A stretch of 64,000 nucleotides of DNA. It comes from a bacterium. Its GTDB lineage: Bacteria; Armatimonadota; Abditibacteriia; Abditibacteriales; Abditibacteriaceae. A model generated the notes under the pieces. That model was not told the DNA's origin. It did not search any database and worked only from the letters and a program-made list of their open reading frames with translations. Shown here one piece after another: positions 15,370 through 24,406 of the stretch (position 1 is its first letter; the number at the start of each line of letters is the position of its first letter). The translations under genes were made by a program, and so were the position numbers. The stretch lies in NCBI GenBank assembly GCA_004172935.1, contig SDZD01000019.1:1-64000 (forward strand), in the 5' to 3' direction.

Positions 15370-18309
15370 TTAAAAGAGTGCCAGAGTGTTGGCCTCTTCC
15401 AATTCCGGCTCAGGCTCTTTGACAAGCTGAGTTTCGCGTTTTGGTTTCTTTTCGGGTTTGGGCGTTTCAATAGTCGTTGCAATTGAAGGAGTGAGAGGTG
15501 CGCTTATTTCTACTTCGTCCCATTCGCCGAGTTTGATGAGGTTGACCTTGTGGCCCTGCAAAATGGGCGTGGGGTGGCAGGTGACGAAGACGATTTGAAG
15601 CGATTCGAGGGCTTCGCCTAGCACTTCGCCAAGGCCGACGCGACGCGACGAATCGGATTGGGTGAACGGGTCGTCCAAGACGACGCAGCCTTTTTTGGAC
15701 GGCAAACGGCTGACGACTTTTTGGGCTAACAGCAGACGCAGGGCGAAGGCGACTTGCTCTTTCATGCCTTCGGAGTGTTCGGAGAAAGGCAATTCGATGG
15801 TAGAATCGCCTTCTTTGGTTCGCACTCGCAGCAGTTTGGCGCCGTCGTCGGAGAAGATGAGGTGGGTATCTTTGCCACGCAGTTTCGATAGCCACGGGCT
15901 AAGTTTTTGATTGAGAGGCCCCCCTAAATCGCGGCCTAGTTTGGCGCGCAGCGCTTCCATAGCGGCGCACAGAATGGCGAGACCACGAAGTTTGGCCTCG
16001 TATTCAGCGACCAAAGGTTCGAGGCGTTCGATAGTGGCGTCCAGTTCGTCGCGGCGAGTTTCGGGGTCTTGTTCGCAGAGGTGGAAGAGGTCGCGGCGGC
16101 GTTCGGCCAGACGGCGCTCGATGATGGCGCGCTCTTCGGCCAAGCGCACGGCTTCGCGGCGGGCGGCTTCGACTTTAAATTTATCGACACTGTTGCCAAA
16201 GCTACCGCGCTGAGCGTTGGCTTCGCCCGCGCGCATCTCGGCTTTGATGGCGCGCTCCTGCGCCTGACGGAGTTGGATTTGGCGGGCTTCGTCATCCACG
16301 CCATCGTCGCGTAATCGCTCCAAACGGACGCTTAAATCTTCGAGAGTTGCACTCAATTGGTCGGGGCGATTTGAGGCGGCATTCCACTCCGATTCGAGGA
16401 CGCGAACCTCGTGAGCGGCCCTATCCCACGCATTGCGGGCGCGGGTGGCAGTCGATTGGGCTTCGCTTTCGAGTTCGACCATTTCAGCGACTTTATTGCG
16501 TACATCGGTACGGCGTAGGCCATTGAATTTGAGGGAGTCCTGAAAACGGATTGCCTCATGGCGGCGCGCTTCGAGTTCGGTTTGTGCATCATTGAACCGA
16601 ACGCGCGCCGACTCTAAATCGCCCGATTTGTTTTCTTCGTCTTCAAGGCGCTTGCGGGATTCGGTGAGTTCGCGCCTCGCCCGGTCTCGCTCTGCACGCG
16701 CGGCTTCGAGGTCTTCGAGTTTGGCGGGCATGTCGGCGAGCGCCACATTCCACTTGAGTAGGCGGGCGGCTAAGTCGGCGCTGCTATCTTCGATTTGCTT
16801 TTGCAGGTCATCGACGCCGCGTGCCCCCGTCTTGATGCGGAAGAGGCCGACGTTTTGAATATCGAAGGCGCCACTGCTGCGGGCGCCCAAAACCTGGCGT
16901 TCGCCGTCTTGCATCGCGAGGGTTTGCGGGGTTTCTTTGTCAGCTCGGAAGCGAACGGATATGTTCGCGTGGGCTTCGAGTGCCACTTGCAAACCGCGTC
17001 CGGCTTCGCGTTCGAGAGCTTCCAGCGCCTCGAAGTCGCGGCGGAGAGCACGCAGTTCGGTTTCGTCAGGAGCGGGCGGTGTGTTATCGAAAGCGCCCTG
17101 CATAGCAGCGACATCGTCGGTAAGGGCGATAAGTAAATCGACGGTGTTGGTTTCATCACGCAGATGGCGGTTGGCCTCATGGACTTCCCATACCGAACGC
17201 CAGCGCCCCAACATTTCGCGGGTTTCTTCCCAGCCCGATTCGGCGACGCTGCGTTCTTGCGAGAGATTTTCGCTGTTGACACGCGCGGCTTCGAGACGAA
17301 TTTGCAGGATTTGGAGCGAATCGGAGAGCGAATCGAGTTCGGTTTGCGCGGCGCTTTGCTGGGCAAATAGGCGCTCGATTTCTTTGACGCGGCCCGCGAG
17401 TTCGTTACGGGTCGCGATAGCTTCGCGGCGTTCGAGTTCGGCTTCGGAGAGGGCGCGGTCAGCCTCGTACTGAGCGTTCATGCGGTCGCCGAGCGAATCT
17501 TGGCGGGCGCTGGCCTCATCGCAGAGGGCTTTCATGCGTCCGCTTTCAGCGCGCAGGTCTTCCAATTCGGAGCGGATGACTTCGATTTCGCCGCTCATGG
17601 CCTCGAATTTAGCGCGCTCGGAGAGGGCGGCTTTCCATTCGTCGCGGGAGCGGGCGGCTTCGGTTCCGGCCTTGGCGCCATCAAGGGCGCGTGGGGCCAA
17701 TTCGAGCATCAAGTCGCGTTTACGCTCGCGCTCCAAGGTTTGACGAGCTTTTTCGAGGCGGTTGGTAAGTGCCAAATCGCCTTCGTCACCGACTCCCAGA
17801 GTGGATCGGATAGCAGCGCCACCATCGAGTACGAACTCAACGCCTTCGCCCTGATGGGCGACCAGAAGGGCGCCTTCGGGGCTGGTGCCACGGCCCGGTC
17901 CGATACCATCGGCGGCGAGCAGTTCACGCAGTTTGTTCTGAGCTTCGGTACGCTCGAACCACTCATCGGCCTGTCCGGTTTGACGCAAACAAAGACGGCA
18001 CTCGCGCTTGTTAGCGTCTTCGCAGACGACTTTGGAGATAACAGCGGTACAGTTGGAGAACTCGATTTCGGCTTCGACGCGGGGGCGTGCGGTGGGATCG
18101 GTCGCGGGGATGATGCAACGGATTTCGTCGGCTTTAATACGGCCCGCTCCCCCGGTGATGTCGCGGAATAATACCCAGTCGAGCGCCTCGACGAGAGACG
18201 ACTTGCCCGATTCGTTGCGTCCGGCAACGACATTGAGGCCATCACTGAGGTTGAGGTCGAGCTGTGCGTGGGCGCGCCAGTGGGTGAGCGAGAGGCGGCG
18301 GAGAATCAT
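15370..18309 (-). CDS. SMC/RecF-like AAA ATPase with long coiled coils
   Basis: 979-residue cytoplasmic ATPase. The N-terminal head opens with LSLTHWRAHAQLDLNLSDGL and has Walker A GRNESGKSS (residues 31-39). The middle, about 180-770, is nearly all heptad coiled coil rich in R, E, A and L. The C-terminal head has LPFSEHSEGMKEQVAFALRLLL (ABC signature region), Walker B CVVLDDPF and VFVTCHP (switch). This is the SbcC/Rad50/RecF layout, but there is no CxxC zinc hook in the expected centre and no SbcD nuclease gene nearby. It may be a stand-alone DNA-repair or defence ATPase. The tail (last about 35 residues) is basic and acidic, low complexity. Confidence 0.7.
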   Translation of the reverse strand: MILRRLSLTHWRAHAQLDLNLSDGLNVVAGRNESGKSSLVEALDWVLFRDITGGAGRIKADEIRCIIPATDPTARPRVEAEIEFSNCTAVISKVVCEDANKRECRLCLRQTGQADEWFERTEAQNKLRELLAADGIGPGRGTSPEGALLVAHQGEGVEFVLDGGAAIRSTLGVGDEGDLALTNRLEKARQTLERERKRDLMLELAPRALDGAKAGTEAARSRDEWKAALSERAKFEAMSGEIEVIRSELEDLRAESGRMKALCDEASARQDSLGDRMNAQYEADRALSEAELERREAIATRNELAGRVKEIERLFAQQSAAQTELDSLSDSLQILQIRLEAARVNSENLSQERSVAESGWEETREMLGRWRSVWEVHEANRHLRDETNTVDLLIALTDDVAAMQGAFDNTPPAPDETELRALRRDFEALEALEREAGRGLQVALEAHANISVRFRADKETPQTLAMQDGERQVLGARSSGAFDIQNVGLFRIKTGARGVDDLQKQIEDSSADLAARLLKWNVALADMPAKLEDLEAARAERDRARRELTESRKRLEDEENKSGDLESARVRFNDAQTELEARRHEAIRFQDSLKFNGLRRTDVRNKVAEMVELESEAQSTATRARNAWDRAAHEVRVLESEWNAASNRPDQLSATLEDLSVRLERLRDDGVDDEARQIQLRQAQERAIKAEMRAGEANAQRGSFGNSVDKFKVEAARREAVRLAEERAIIERRLAERRRDLFHLCEQDPETRRDELDATIERLEPLVAEYEAKLRGLAILCAAMEALRAKLGRDLGGPLNQKLSPWLSKLRGKDTHLIFSDDGAKLLRVRTKEGDSTIELPFSEHSEGMKEQVAFALRLLLAQKVVSRLPSKKGCVVLDDPFTQSDSSRRVGLGEVLGEALESLQIVFVTCHPTPILQGHKVNLIKLGEWDEVEISAPLTPSIATTIETPKPEKKPKRETQLVKEPEPELEEANTLALF

Positions 18310-18387
18310 CGAACAATTAATAGTTTGACGGGCACGACCACAATAAAGCGGGGTAGGACAGATTTTCGTGAGGCCATAAAAAATGAG

Positions 18388-18419
18388 AACGCCCCGCCGA
18401 AGTTACTCGGTGGGGCGTT
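18388..18419 (-). terminator. Terminator after rimO
   Basis: A 13-bp GC-rich stem (aacgccccgccga against tcggtggggcgtt, one G-T pair) with a short loop. On the minus strand it is followed by TCTCATTTTTT, directly after the rimO stop at 18425. It also separates rimO from the downstream ATPase operon. Confidence 0.85.
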
Positions 18420-18424
18420 TGGGG

Positions 18425-19879
18425 TTAGGCTAACTTGCCGCTGAGGTCGTAGGCGTTGCAGCCGGTGATTCTCACTTTAACGAAGGTGCCGGGAGGAGTG
18501 CCCTTACGCTCGCGGGGGTTCATTTTGACCCAGACGTTGCCGTCTACGTCGGGGGCGTCGCGCATGGCACGCCCCACCATGCCACCGGGTTCTTCGGTTT
18601 CGAGCAGAACGTCAATGGTTTTACCGATGTAGGTACGGTTCTTTTGCAGCGAGACTTTCTGTTGCAACTCCTGCAACTCGTGGTAGCGACGCTCGATGGT
18701 TTCTTCATCAACCTTCTGGTCGAGGCCATAGGAAAGCGAGGAACCTTCGTCGGAATACTTGAAAACGCCGATGCGGTCGAACTTCTGCGATTTGATGAAG
18801 CTCTTCAGCTCAGCGAAATGCTCTTCGGTTTCACCGGGGAAGCCGACAATGAAGCTGGTGCGGATGCCAATTTCAGGAGCTTTCTCGCGGAATTTATCGA
18901 GCAAGCGCGCGTAGGACTCGGAGTTTCCGCCACGACGCATACGCTTTAGAACACCCTGAGCAGCGTGTTGAAGCGGAATATCGAGATAGCGGGCCACGCG
19001 AGGAGCGGTGCAAAGGGCGTCGATGAATTCGTCGTTGACCTGCGAAGGGTAGGCGTACAGAACGCGAACCCATGTCAATTCTTCAACGGCGCTCAATTCA
19101 TTGAGAAGGCGTCCGAGCGACATTTGGCCGTAAAGATCGAAGCCGTAACGGGTGGAATCCTGAGCGACGAGAACGACTTCTTTGGCACCTTGAGCGGCCA
19201 GGCGGCGCGCTTCGGCGACGATGGACTCAATGGGGCGCGAACGGAAGGGGCCACGCAACTGCGGGATGATACAGAAGGAGCAAGTGTGGTCGCAGCCTTC
19301 AGCGATCTTGATATAAGCCGACCAGGGGGGCGTGGCGCGCACGCGCGGGGTGGTGTGATCGTAAACGAAGGTGTGCGCTTTGGTCGGGGTGACGCTCAGT
19401 TGAATGAGGCCGTCGCCGCCGCCCATGCCCATCGGGGGCACGAAGCCACCGGTTTTGGGAGCGAAAGCGCGATCCATTGCGCCAACGATGGCGGGAAAGT
19501 CGCTTGAACCCAGAATGGCATCGACTTCGGGGACGCGCATCTTGATGAGTTGGGCGTCGCGCTGCGGCAAACAGCCAGTGGCGACGACAGCTTTGACGCG
19601 CCCGGTTTTCTTACGGGCGGCGACATCGGACAAGGTTTGCAGGCTTTCTTCGACGGCAGCGCCCAAGAATCCACAGGTATTGACGATGATGGCGTCAGCT
19701 GCGTCCACATCGCCGGTGATGGAGTAGCCCGCGCCTTGCAACAGGCCGAGCATGACTTCGGAGTCCACCAAGTTTTTCGAGCAACCCAAAGAGATGAGGC
19801 CAACCGACCGCCCATTAGAGGCAGGGGTTGTCTGGGTTGAAAGTTCTTTTTCCGCGACTGGCAATGTGTCCACTGGCAT
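18425..19879 (-). CDS. rimO: Ribosomal protein S12 methylthiotransferase
   Basis: Radical-SAM enzyme that methylthiolates an aspartate of ribosomal protein S12. The MTTase N-domain has GLISLGCSKNLVDSEVMLG with the first cluster Cys, IVNTCGFLGAAVEESL and VATGCLPQRD for the other two. The radical-SAM motif is EGCDHTCSFCIIPQLRG (CxxxCxxC), and the end is a TRAM domain with GMVGRAMRDAPDVDGNVWV. The RimO-specific features are the LGCSKN start and the DAPDVDG TRAM motif. The start at 19879 (MPVDT) is chosen over a TTG at 19900 that lies inside a hairpin. Confidence 0.95.
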   Translation of the reverse strand: MPVDTLPVAEKELSTQTTPASNGRSVGLISLGCSKNLVDSEVMLGLLQGAGYSITGDVDAADAIIVNTCGFLGAAVEESLQTLSDVAARKKTGRVKAVVATGCLPQRDAQLIKMRVPEVDAILGSSDFPAIVGAMDRAFAPKTGGFVPPMGMGGGDGLIQLSVTPTKAHTFVYDHTTPRVRATPPWSAYIKIAEGCDHTCSFCIIPQLRGPFRSRPIESIVAEARRLAAQGAKEVVLVAQDSTRYGFDLYGQMSLGRLLNELSAVEELTWVRVLYAYPSQVNDEFIDALCTAPRVARYLDIPLQHAAQGVLKRMRRGGNSESYARLLDKFREKAPEIGIRTSFIVGFPGETEEHFAELKSFIKSQKFDRIGVFKYSDEGSSLSYGLDQKVDEETIERRYHELQELQQKVSLQKNRTYIGKTIDVLLETEEPGGMVGRAMRDAPDVDGNVWVKMNPRERKGTPPGTFVKVRITGCNAYDLSGKLA

Positions 19880-19892
19880 TATATTGAAAGAC

Positions 19893-19910
19893 GCTCCCAA
19901 AAATGGGAGC
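19893..19910. promoter_or_regulatory. Hairpin just upstream of rimO
   Basis: gctccca and tgggagc with a 4-base loop form a perfect 7-bp stem 13 bp before the rimO start. The same gctccca/tgggag core is in the flotillin terminator. There is no T-run, so it is more likely a leader hairpin or an operator than a terminator. Confidence 0.35.
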
Positions 19911-20128
19911 CGTGAACGGACGAACGAACGCCCTACTCGCTTCGCATTTATGTGTTTTTTTGGAGGGCGCTGTCATCAAAATGCGAATTAGTGCCACGTA
20001 CCACATTACAGCTCTAAATGAACCTTGGATTTTTTCTAAGTAGTGGCAATTTCCGTGCTCCACAACGGGGCGTGCGGCGCAACATTCACAAACACCTCAG
20101 CCGCTACTCTTTTTTAGGGGGACATACA

Positions 20129-20293
20129 ATGCTCAAACAATTTTTACAAGAAGAAGAAGGCCAGACACTGGTCGAATATGGTTTGCTGATCTCACTCATC
20201 GCTATCGTCGTTATCGGGGTTTTAACCCTGTTGGGAAGAAAGATTAAAAATACCTTCAACAGCACAGCAGCGAACTTGAACGCAACCACATAA
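20129..20293 (+). CDS. flp: Flp family type IVb pilin
   Basis: 54-residue prepilin: a short hydrophilic leader with FLQEEEGQTLVEYGLLISLI, in which the G-Q-T-L-V-E-Y-G-L-L box is the Flp cleavage and methylation region (Glu5 of the mature pilin), a single hydrophobic helix, then GRKIKNTFNS. The ATG at 20129 follows a strong Shine-Dalgarno (agggggac) 8 bp away; a longer frame from 20018 is not the gene. It is alone here, with a terminator right after it. Assembly would need a Tad system, of which only cpaF and a degenerate GspE-like protein are in this window. The -10/-35 region is not clear. Confidence 0.9.
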   Translation: MLKQFLQEEEGQTLVEYGLLISLIAIVVIGVLTLLGRKIKNTFNSTAANLNATT

Positions 20294-20299
20294 TGTAAG

Positions 20300-20330
20300 A
20301 AAGACCAGAGAAGAATCTCTGGTCTTTTTG
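20300..20330 (+). terminator. Terminator of the flp gene
   Basis: An 11-bp perfect stem (aaagaccagag/ctctggtcttt) with a 6-base loop and a T-rich tail, 7 bp after the flp stop. flp is therefore a single-gene transcript. Confidence 0.95.
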
Positions 20331-20394
20331 TTTTTGTAAGCCGAAGCAATTCCCCTCGCTCCCCAGACAAAGCGAACCTCTCACACTTTTAGGT

Positions 20395-21594
20395 GTGAAT
20401 TCTGATTCTGTATCTTTGGATGAGGCGCTCTCCCTGCTTGAACGCGGCGCCGACACCATTATTTCGCGTGAGGAACTGCGCGCCAAGCTCACGAAATCGT
20501 CGAAAACGGGACAACCGTTGCGAATTAAGTTGGGCATCGACCCGACGGCCCCCGACATTCACCTCGGCTTTGCGGTAGTTTTGCGCAAGCTACGCCAGTT
20601 TCAAGATTTGGGTCATGAAGCCCATCTCATCATCGGCGACTTTACGGCTCAAATCGGCGATCCAAGCGGCAAATCAAAAACCCGCCCGCCCCTTACGCAC
20701 GAAGAAGTGCGCGAGAACGCGCTTACATACCAGGAACAACTGTTCAAAATTTTGGACGAGTCGAAGACCATCGTTCACTTCAACGGCGACTGGCTGGGTT
20801 CGATGACTTTCGCCGACGTGATTCGTCTCGCCTCAAAAAGCACCGTGGCGCAGATGTTGGAGCGCGAGGATTTCGCGCGTCGCTATGAAGAAAGCAAACC
20901 AATTGGCTTACACGAGTTCATGTACCCACTGTGTCAGGGGCAGGACTCGGTGCATATCCGCGCCGATGTGGAGCTTGGCGGGACCGACCAACGCTTCAAC
21001 AACCTTGTGGGACGCGAGTTACAGCGCGTTAACGGACTGGAATCGCAAGTCGTGTTGTTGATGCCGATTCTGGTGGGATTGGATGGCGTGCAGAAGATGT
21101 CGAAGTCGTTGGGCAACTATGTGGCGATTTCGGATACGCCCACCAATCAGTTCGGCAAATTGATGAGCTTGCCGGATGAGGCGATGAAAACCTACTTCAC
21201 GCTTTGCACGATGGTATCGCTTGAAGAGGTCGAAACCATTCTGGCCGGACATCCGATGGATGCGAAGAAGCGGTTGGCGCGCGAAATCGTGGCGATTTAC
21301 CACGGCGAAGAAGCAGCCCAAAGCGCACAGCAAGGATTCGAGAAGCAGTTCCAGAAAGACGAAGTGCCAGCCGATATGCCCGTTGTGCAACTTCCGGCTG
21401 GCGAGATGGGCGTACTCGACCTGTTGAAAGCCTGTTTCGAGGTATCGGGCAAGGAAGCGCGTCGGCGCGTCGGACAAGGCGCGGTTTCGGTGGATGGGCA
21501 GAAAGTCGAGGACGAGAACGCCACTTTCACGCTACAAACGGGACTCACCATCAAAGCGGGCAAACGGGCTTGGGCCAAGGTCGAGGTTTCGTAA
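20395..21594 (+). CDS. tyrS: Tyrosyl-tRNA synthetase
   Basis: Charges tRNA-Tyr with tyrosine. The class-I core shows GIDPTAPDIHLGF (HIGH equivalent HLGF), the EFMYPLCQGQDSVHI binding stretch with the D-V-E-L-G-G-T-D-Q-R-F-N motif, and QKMSKSLGNYV. A C-terminal S4 domain with ARRRVGQGAVSVDGQKV follows. The type with QGQDS and LGGTDQ resembles the TyrZ branch. It starts at GTG 20395 just downstream of the flp terminator. Its stop is directly adjacent to the GTG of the next gene, suggesting an operon with the SUFU gene. Confidence 0.95.
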   Translation: MNSDSVSLDEALSLLERGADTIISREELRAKLTKSSKTGQPLRIKLGIDPTAPDIHLGFAVVLRKLRQFQDLGHEAHLIIGDFTAQIGDPSGKSKTRPPLTHEEVRENALTYQEQLFKILDESKTIVHFNGDWLGSMTFADVIRLASKSTVAQMLEREDFARRYEESKPIGLHEFMYPLCQGQDSVHIRADVELGGTDQRFNNLVGRELQRVNGLESQVVLLMPILVGLDGVQKMSKSLGNYVAISDTPTNQFGKLMSLPDEAMKTYFTLCTMVSLEEVETILAGHPMDAKKRLAREIVAIYHGEEAAQSAQQGFEKQFQKDEVPADMPVVQLPAGEMGVLDLLKACFEVSGKEARRRVGQGAVSVDGQKVEDENATFTLQTGLTIKAGKRAWAKVEVS

Positions 21595-22218
21595 GTGACA
21601 CCGTTCAAAGACCAGATTCTAGCTCGGCTGGAGCGCTATTTCGGCACGGCGCCCAAAGTAGTGCGCGCCTCGGATGAAATCGAATTCGCCATCGTGCCCA
21701 GCAGAGAGGGTACCTATAATGCCGTCTTCACACTGGGACTGAGCGGGCACGAAATGGAAGGCGTGCCCGACCCCGATTGGCGCTTTGCGGAGTTAGTGTT
21801 GTTGTTGCCCACCGACTGGCCGCTGGAAGTGACGCCCTCGAACTGGCCGCTGGTGTGGCTGGAACGATTGGCGATATTTCCCATTCGGCAAAATTCGTGG
21901 TTGGGGTTGGCGCACAGCATTCCCAATGGCGTTCCGGCGCAACCCTTCGATGAGACAACCGAATTCGCGGCATGGCTATTAATTCCGCCCGTCGAGTTGG
22001 CGAAGGAGTTCGCCCGTTTTCGCATGGAATCGGGCGAGGTCATCAACTTCTGGACGCCGATTGCGATTTACCCCGACGAGTTGGCACTGAAAACTAACAA
22101 GGGCGCCACCGAGCTTATCAACAAGTTTTCCAGAGCGGGAATCGGTGATATTTTCGACCCGAATCGGGTTTCGATTTACCAGCGCAAGGCGAACATTTTC
22201 GGAAAATACAAGGATTAA
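21595..22218 (+). CDS. Suppressor-of-fused (SUFU) domain protein
   Basis: 207-residue protein with the SUFU fold (DUF of PF05076 type): HEMEGVPDPDWRFAELVLLLPTDW, then PLVWLERLAIFPIRQNSWLG, HSIPNG and FWTPIAIYPDELAL, the typical order of the bacterial family. In bacteria such proteins are usually secreted-toxin immunity or unknown-function proteins. It begins at GTG in direct contact with the tyrS stop and is 3 bp before the next gene, so it is part of the tyrS run. Confidence 0.75.
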   Translation: MTPFKDQILARLERYFGTAPKVVRASDEIEFAIVPSREGTYNAVFTLGLSGHEMEGVPDPDWRFAELVLLLPTDWPLEVTPSNWPLVWLERLAIFPIRQNSWLGLAHSIPNGVPAQPFDETTEFAAWLLIPPVELAKEFARFRMESGEVINFWTPIAIYPDELALKTNKGATELINKFSRAGIGDIFDPNRVSIYQRKANIFGKYKD

Positions 22219-22221
22219 ACG

Positions 22222-23247
22222 ATGTCTACTACTGCTTCTTCCCCCTCGCCCTCGCGTGCCGAAGAACTACTTCGCGAAGCCATTGAAATGGGTGCGGAAG
22301 ATGTCTACCTGCAAAGCGAAGGCGACAGAATCAAGTTGCGTTACCGCGTGTCGGGACGGATTGTGCAGAAACTCAGTGGGTTTCTGGCCGATAGCGACGA
22401 TTTGTTCGATGAACTGAAAGGGCTTTGCATTCAGGAGGAGGTTACGGTCACCGAGGATGAGTGGCTGGGCACATTTCCGTTTTCGGGGGCAGGGCGCAGC
22501 GTTTGGATTCGCGTCTACTGGTTTCGCGAGGAAAATGAAGAGGCAATCGTGGTTTCGATTATCGAGAGCCGATTAGGCTTCGATGATTTGGGACTGAGCG
22601 AGCGCGATGCAGAGAAGTTAGGCGCACTGATCGCGGCACCTCAAGGCATTGTAATTGGCTGCGGGGCCGATGCGGGCGGACACGCGACGACACTCAACAC
22701 GCTGTTAGAACGACTGGCTCAAAACGGCAAACGGGTGGTATCGCTGGGCGAATCGTCGGATACCCGCTTAGAAAAGGTCACTTATCTGGACATCACAGGC
22801 GAAGAGTGGCCCGAACAAATCGAGCTTTTGACAGGGCACTTCGATGTCTTTGCGCTAGGCACTCTGGATAGCCCCCTCAAGGTGCGCGCGGCTTTTCAGT
22901 TAGCCGCCGAAGGGCATTTGGTGTTGGGGTTGCAGTACAGCTTTCCGGTTTATACGGCGATGTCTCGATTCTTGCATACCGGCATTTCGCCCGAAGAAAT
23001 TGAACAGCATTTTCTGGGGGGCTGGTCGCAAAGGCTGGTTAATCGCGCCAATCAAAATGGCCGCATTGGTTTGTTTCACTGTGTCAGCAGCCGAGAGGCA
23101 CGCAAGCAGTTTGTGGCGCTGCAAGAAGCCAATTATCCTGAGTTAGATACCCAGGAAGAGGACGCGCTATGGCAAGATGCCGAAGAGAAGATCGAGCAAG
23201 GACTAATAACTCGCGAGGAAGCGGCCAAACATCTTCCGGCGATTTGA
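22222..23247 (+). CDS. Degenerate GspE/PilB-like protein, predicted catalytically inactive
   Basis: 341 residues co-linear with type II secretion/type IV pilus ATPases. The N-domain has LLREAIEMGAEDVYLQSEGDRIKLRYRVSGRIV, matching the 'A-s-D-i-H-i-E ... R-Y-R-i-D-G' box. After IVIG comes GADAGGHATT (about 148-157), sitting where [10 protein letters not shown] should be: the Walker A lysine is lost. Where GEIRD-type Walker B/Asp box is expected (207-218) it reads FDVFALGTLDSP. AAEGHLVLGLQYSFP matches the downstream 'aaLTGHLVl' region. All catalytic residues appear gone, so it may be a regulatory or structural partner of an active ATPase. It is 3 bp from the SUFU gene. Confidence 0.75.
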   Translation: MSTTASSPSPSRAEELLREAIEMGAEDVYLQSEGDRIKLRYRVSGRIVQKLSGFLADSDDLFDELKGLCIQEEVTVTEDEWLGTFPFSGAGRSVWIRVYWFREENEEAIVVSIIESRLGFDDLGLSERDAEKLGALIAAPQGIVIGCGADAGGHATTLNTLLERLAQNGKRVVSLGESSDTRLEKVTYLDITGEEWPEQIELLTGHFDVFALGTLDSPLKVRAAFQLAAEGHLVLGLQYSFPVYTAMSRFLHTGISPEEIEQHFLGGWSQRLVNRANQNGRIGLFHCVSSREARKQFVALQEANYPELDTQEEDALWQDAEEKIEQGLITREEAAKHLPAI

Positions 23248-23279
23248 GCCACATTTGCGCCTCTTTACACTGAAAATCC

Positions 23280-24335
23280 ATGCCTACTCGCGATATTATC
23301 GAAGCGGCTTTTGCGCAAGCTCCGTCGGAGTTGCCGATTAAGCGGGCGCGGGCGGCATTTGAGAAGGATATTGCCGAGTTTGTGGCGCAGATGCAGGTGG
23401 AGCGCGGGTTTTCGTCGCACACGGCGGCGGCTTATCGGCGCGATTTGGAGCAGTATGCGCGGGCAATGATTGGGCGCGGTGTTTTGTCGGCGCGCAAGAT
23501 TGAGTCGGGGGATATTCAAAGCTACGCTGGCGATTTACGCAGCAATCCCATTGAAAACACGCGGGTTCGGGGGCGGCTGTATAGTCCGACTTCGGTGGCG
23601 CGTAAATTGGCCTCCATCCGTTCGTTTCATAAGTTTTTGGCGAGAGAGCGGTCATATCCCGATCCGGGGGCGCGGCTAGAATCGGTGCGAACACCACGCG
23701 GATTGCCGCGTGTGCTTTCGATTGAGGATGTGCGTGAACTGTTGAGCGCGCCACGTGGGGCCGAGCCGCTGACTCTACGCGACCGGGCGATTCTAGAACT
23801 GCTGTATGCGACGGGAATGCGCGCTTCGGAGATGTGTCAGTTGCGGGTAGGTGATTTGATGCTGGAAGACCGCATCGTGAGGTGCAAAGGCAAGGGCGAC
23901 AAATGGCGTATGGTGCCGCTATCGAAGGCGGCGACGCGCGCACTTGAAGAGTATTTGGGGTTAGCGCGGCCTCAGTTGCTGGGTGTGACACCCATTCAAT
24001 CCGACAAGCCCAAACGCGGGCGCCCACGCAAAATTGTGACTCCAACACGGCGGCGCAGCGATGTATTGTTCGTTGAGGAAGGCGGTTCGGCTTTTGTGCG
24101 TCTGACGCTTTATACACTGGTGCGGCGCTATGCCAGCGAGGCGGGGCTTCCCGGTTGGGTTTCGCCGCACACATTGCGGCATTCATTCGCGACGCACTTG
24201 CTGCAAAATGGCGCTGATTTGCGCGCCATTCAAGAGATGTTAGGTCACGCCGACATCGCGACGACGCAGATTTACACGCACGTCGAAACCGCGCACTTGC
24301 GAAGGTCTTTCCAAAAATCGCATCCACGCGCTTGA
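23280..24335 (+). CDS. Xer-type tyrosine recombinase with AT-hook insert
   Basis: 351-residue site-specific recombinase. The N-terminal SAM-like domain (about 27-130) has FSSHTAAAYRRDLEQYAR. The catalytic domain has R181 in LLYATGMRASEMCQLR, lysine in RCKGKGDKWRMVPL, H297-x-x-R300 in SPHTLRHSFATHLL, H323 in LGHADIATTQIYTHV and Tyr332. All six are present, so it should be active. It has an insert at 234-262 with KPKRGRPRK, an AT-hook-like minor-groove binder that ordinary XerC/XerD lack. No dif-like site or second Xer gene is near it, so it could be the chromosome-dimer enzyme or another recombinase. Confidence 0.8.
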   Translation: MPTRDIIEAAFAQAPSELPIKRARAAFEKDIAEFVAQMQVERGFSSHTAAAYRRDLEQYARAMIGRGVLSARKIESGDIQSYAGDLRSNPIENTRVRGRLYSPTSVARKLASIRSFHKFLARERSYPDPGARLESVRTPRGLPRVLSIEDVRELLSAPRGAEPLTLRDRAILELLYATGMRASEMCQLRVGDLMLEDRIVRCKGKGDKWRMVPLSKAATRALEEYLGLARPQLLGVTPIQSDKPKRGRPRKIVTPTRRRSDVLFVEEGGSAFVRLTLYTLVRRYASEAGLPGWVSPHTLRHSFATHLLQNGADLRAIQEMLGHADIATTQIYTHVETAHLRRSFQKSHPRA

Positions 24336-24406
24336 TGTAAGTGGAGACTTGTCAGGGTTTTCCCTAAAAAATATTTTAGCCTTTAAAGACGATAGACTGG
24401 AGCGCT

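Noticed and set aside
23338..24327. 329-codon minus-strand frame over the Xer gene
   Set aside because: Opposite strand of a gene with all catalytic motifs; the protein is basic and repetitive with no family.
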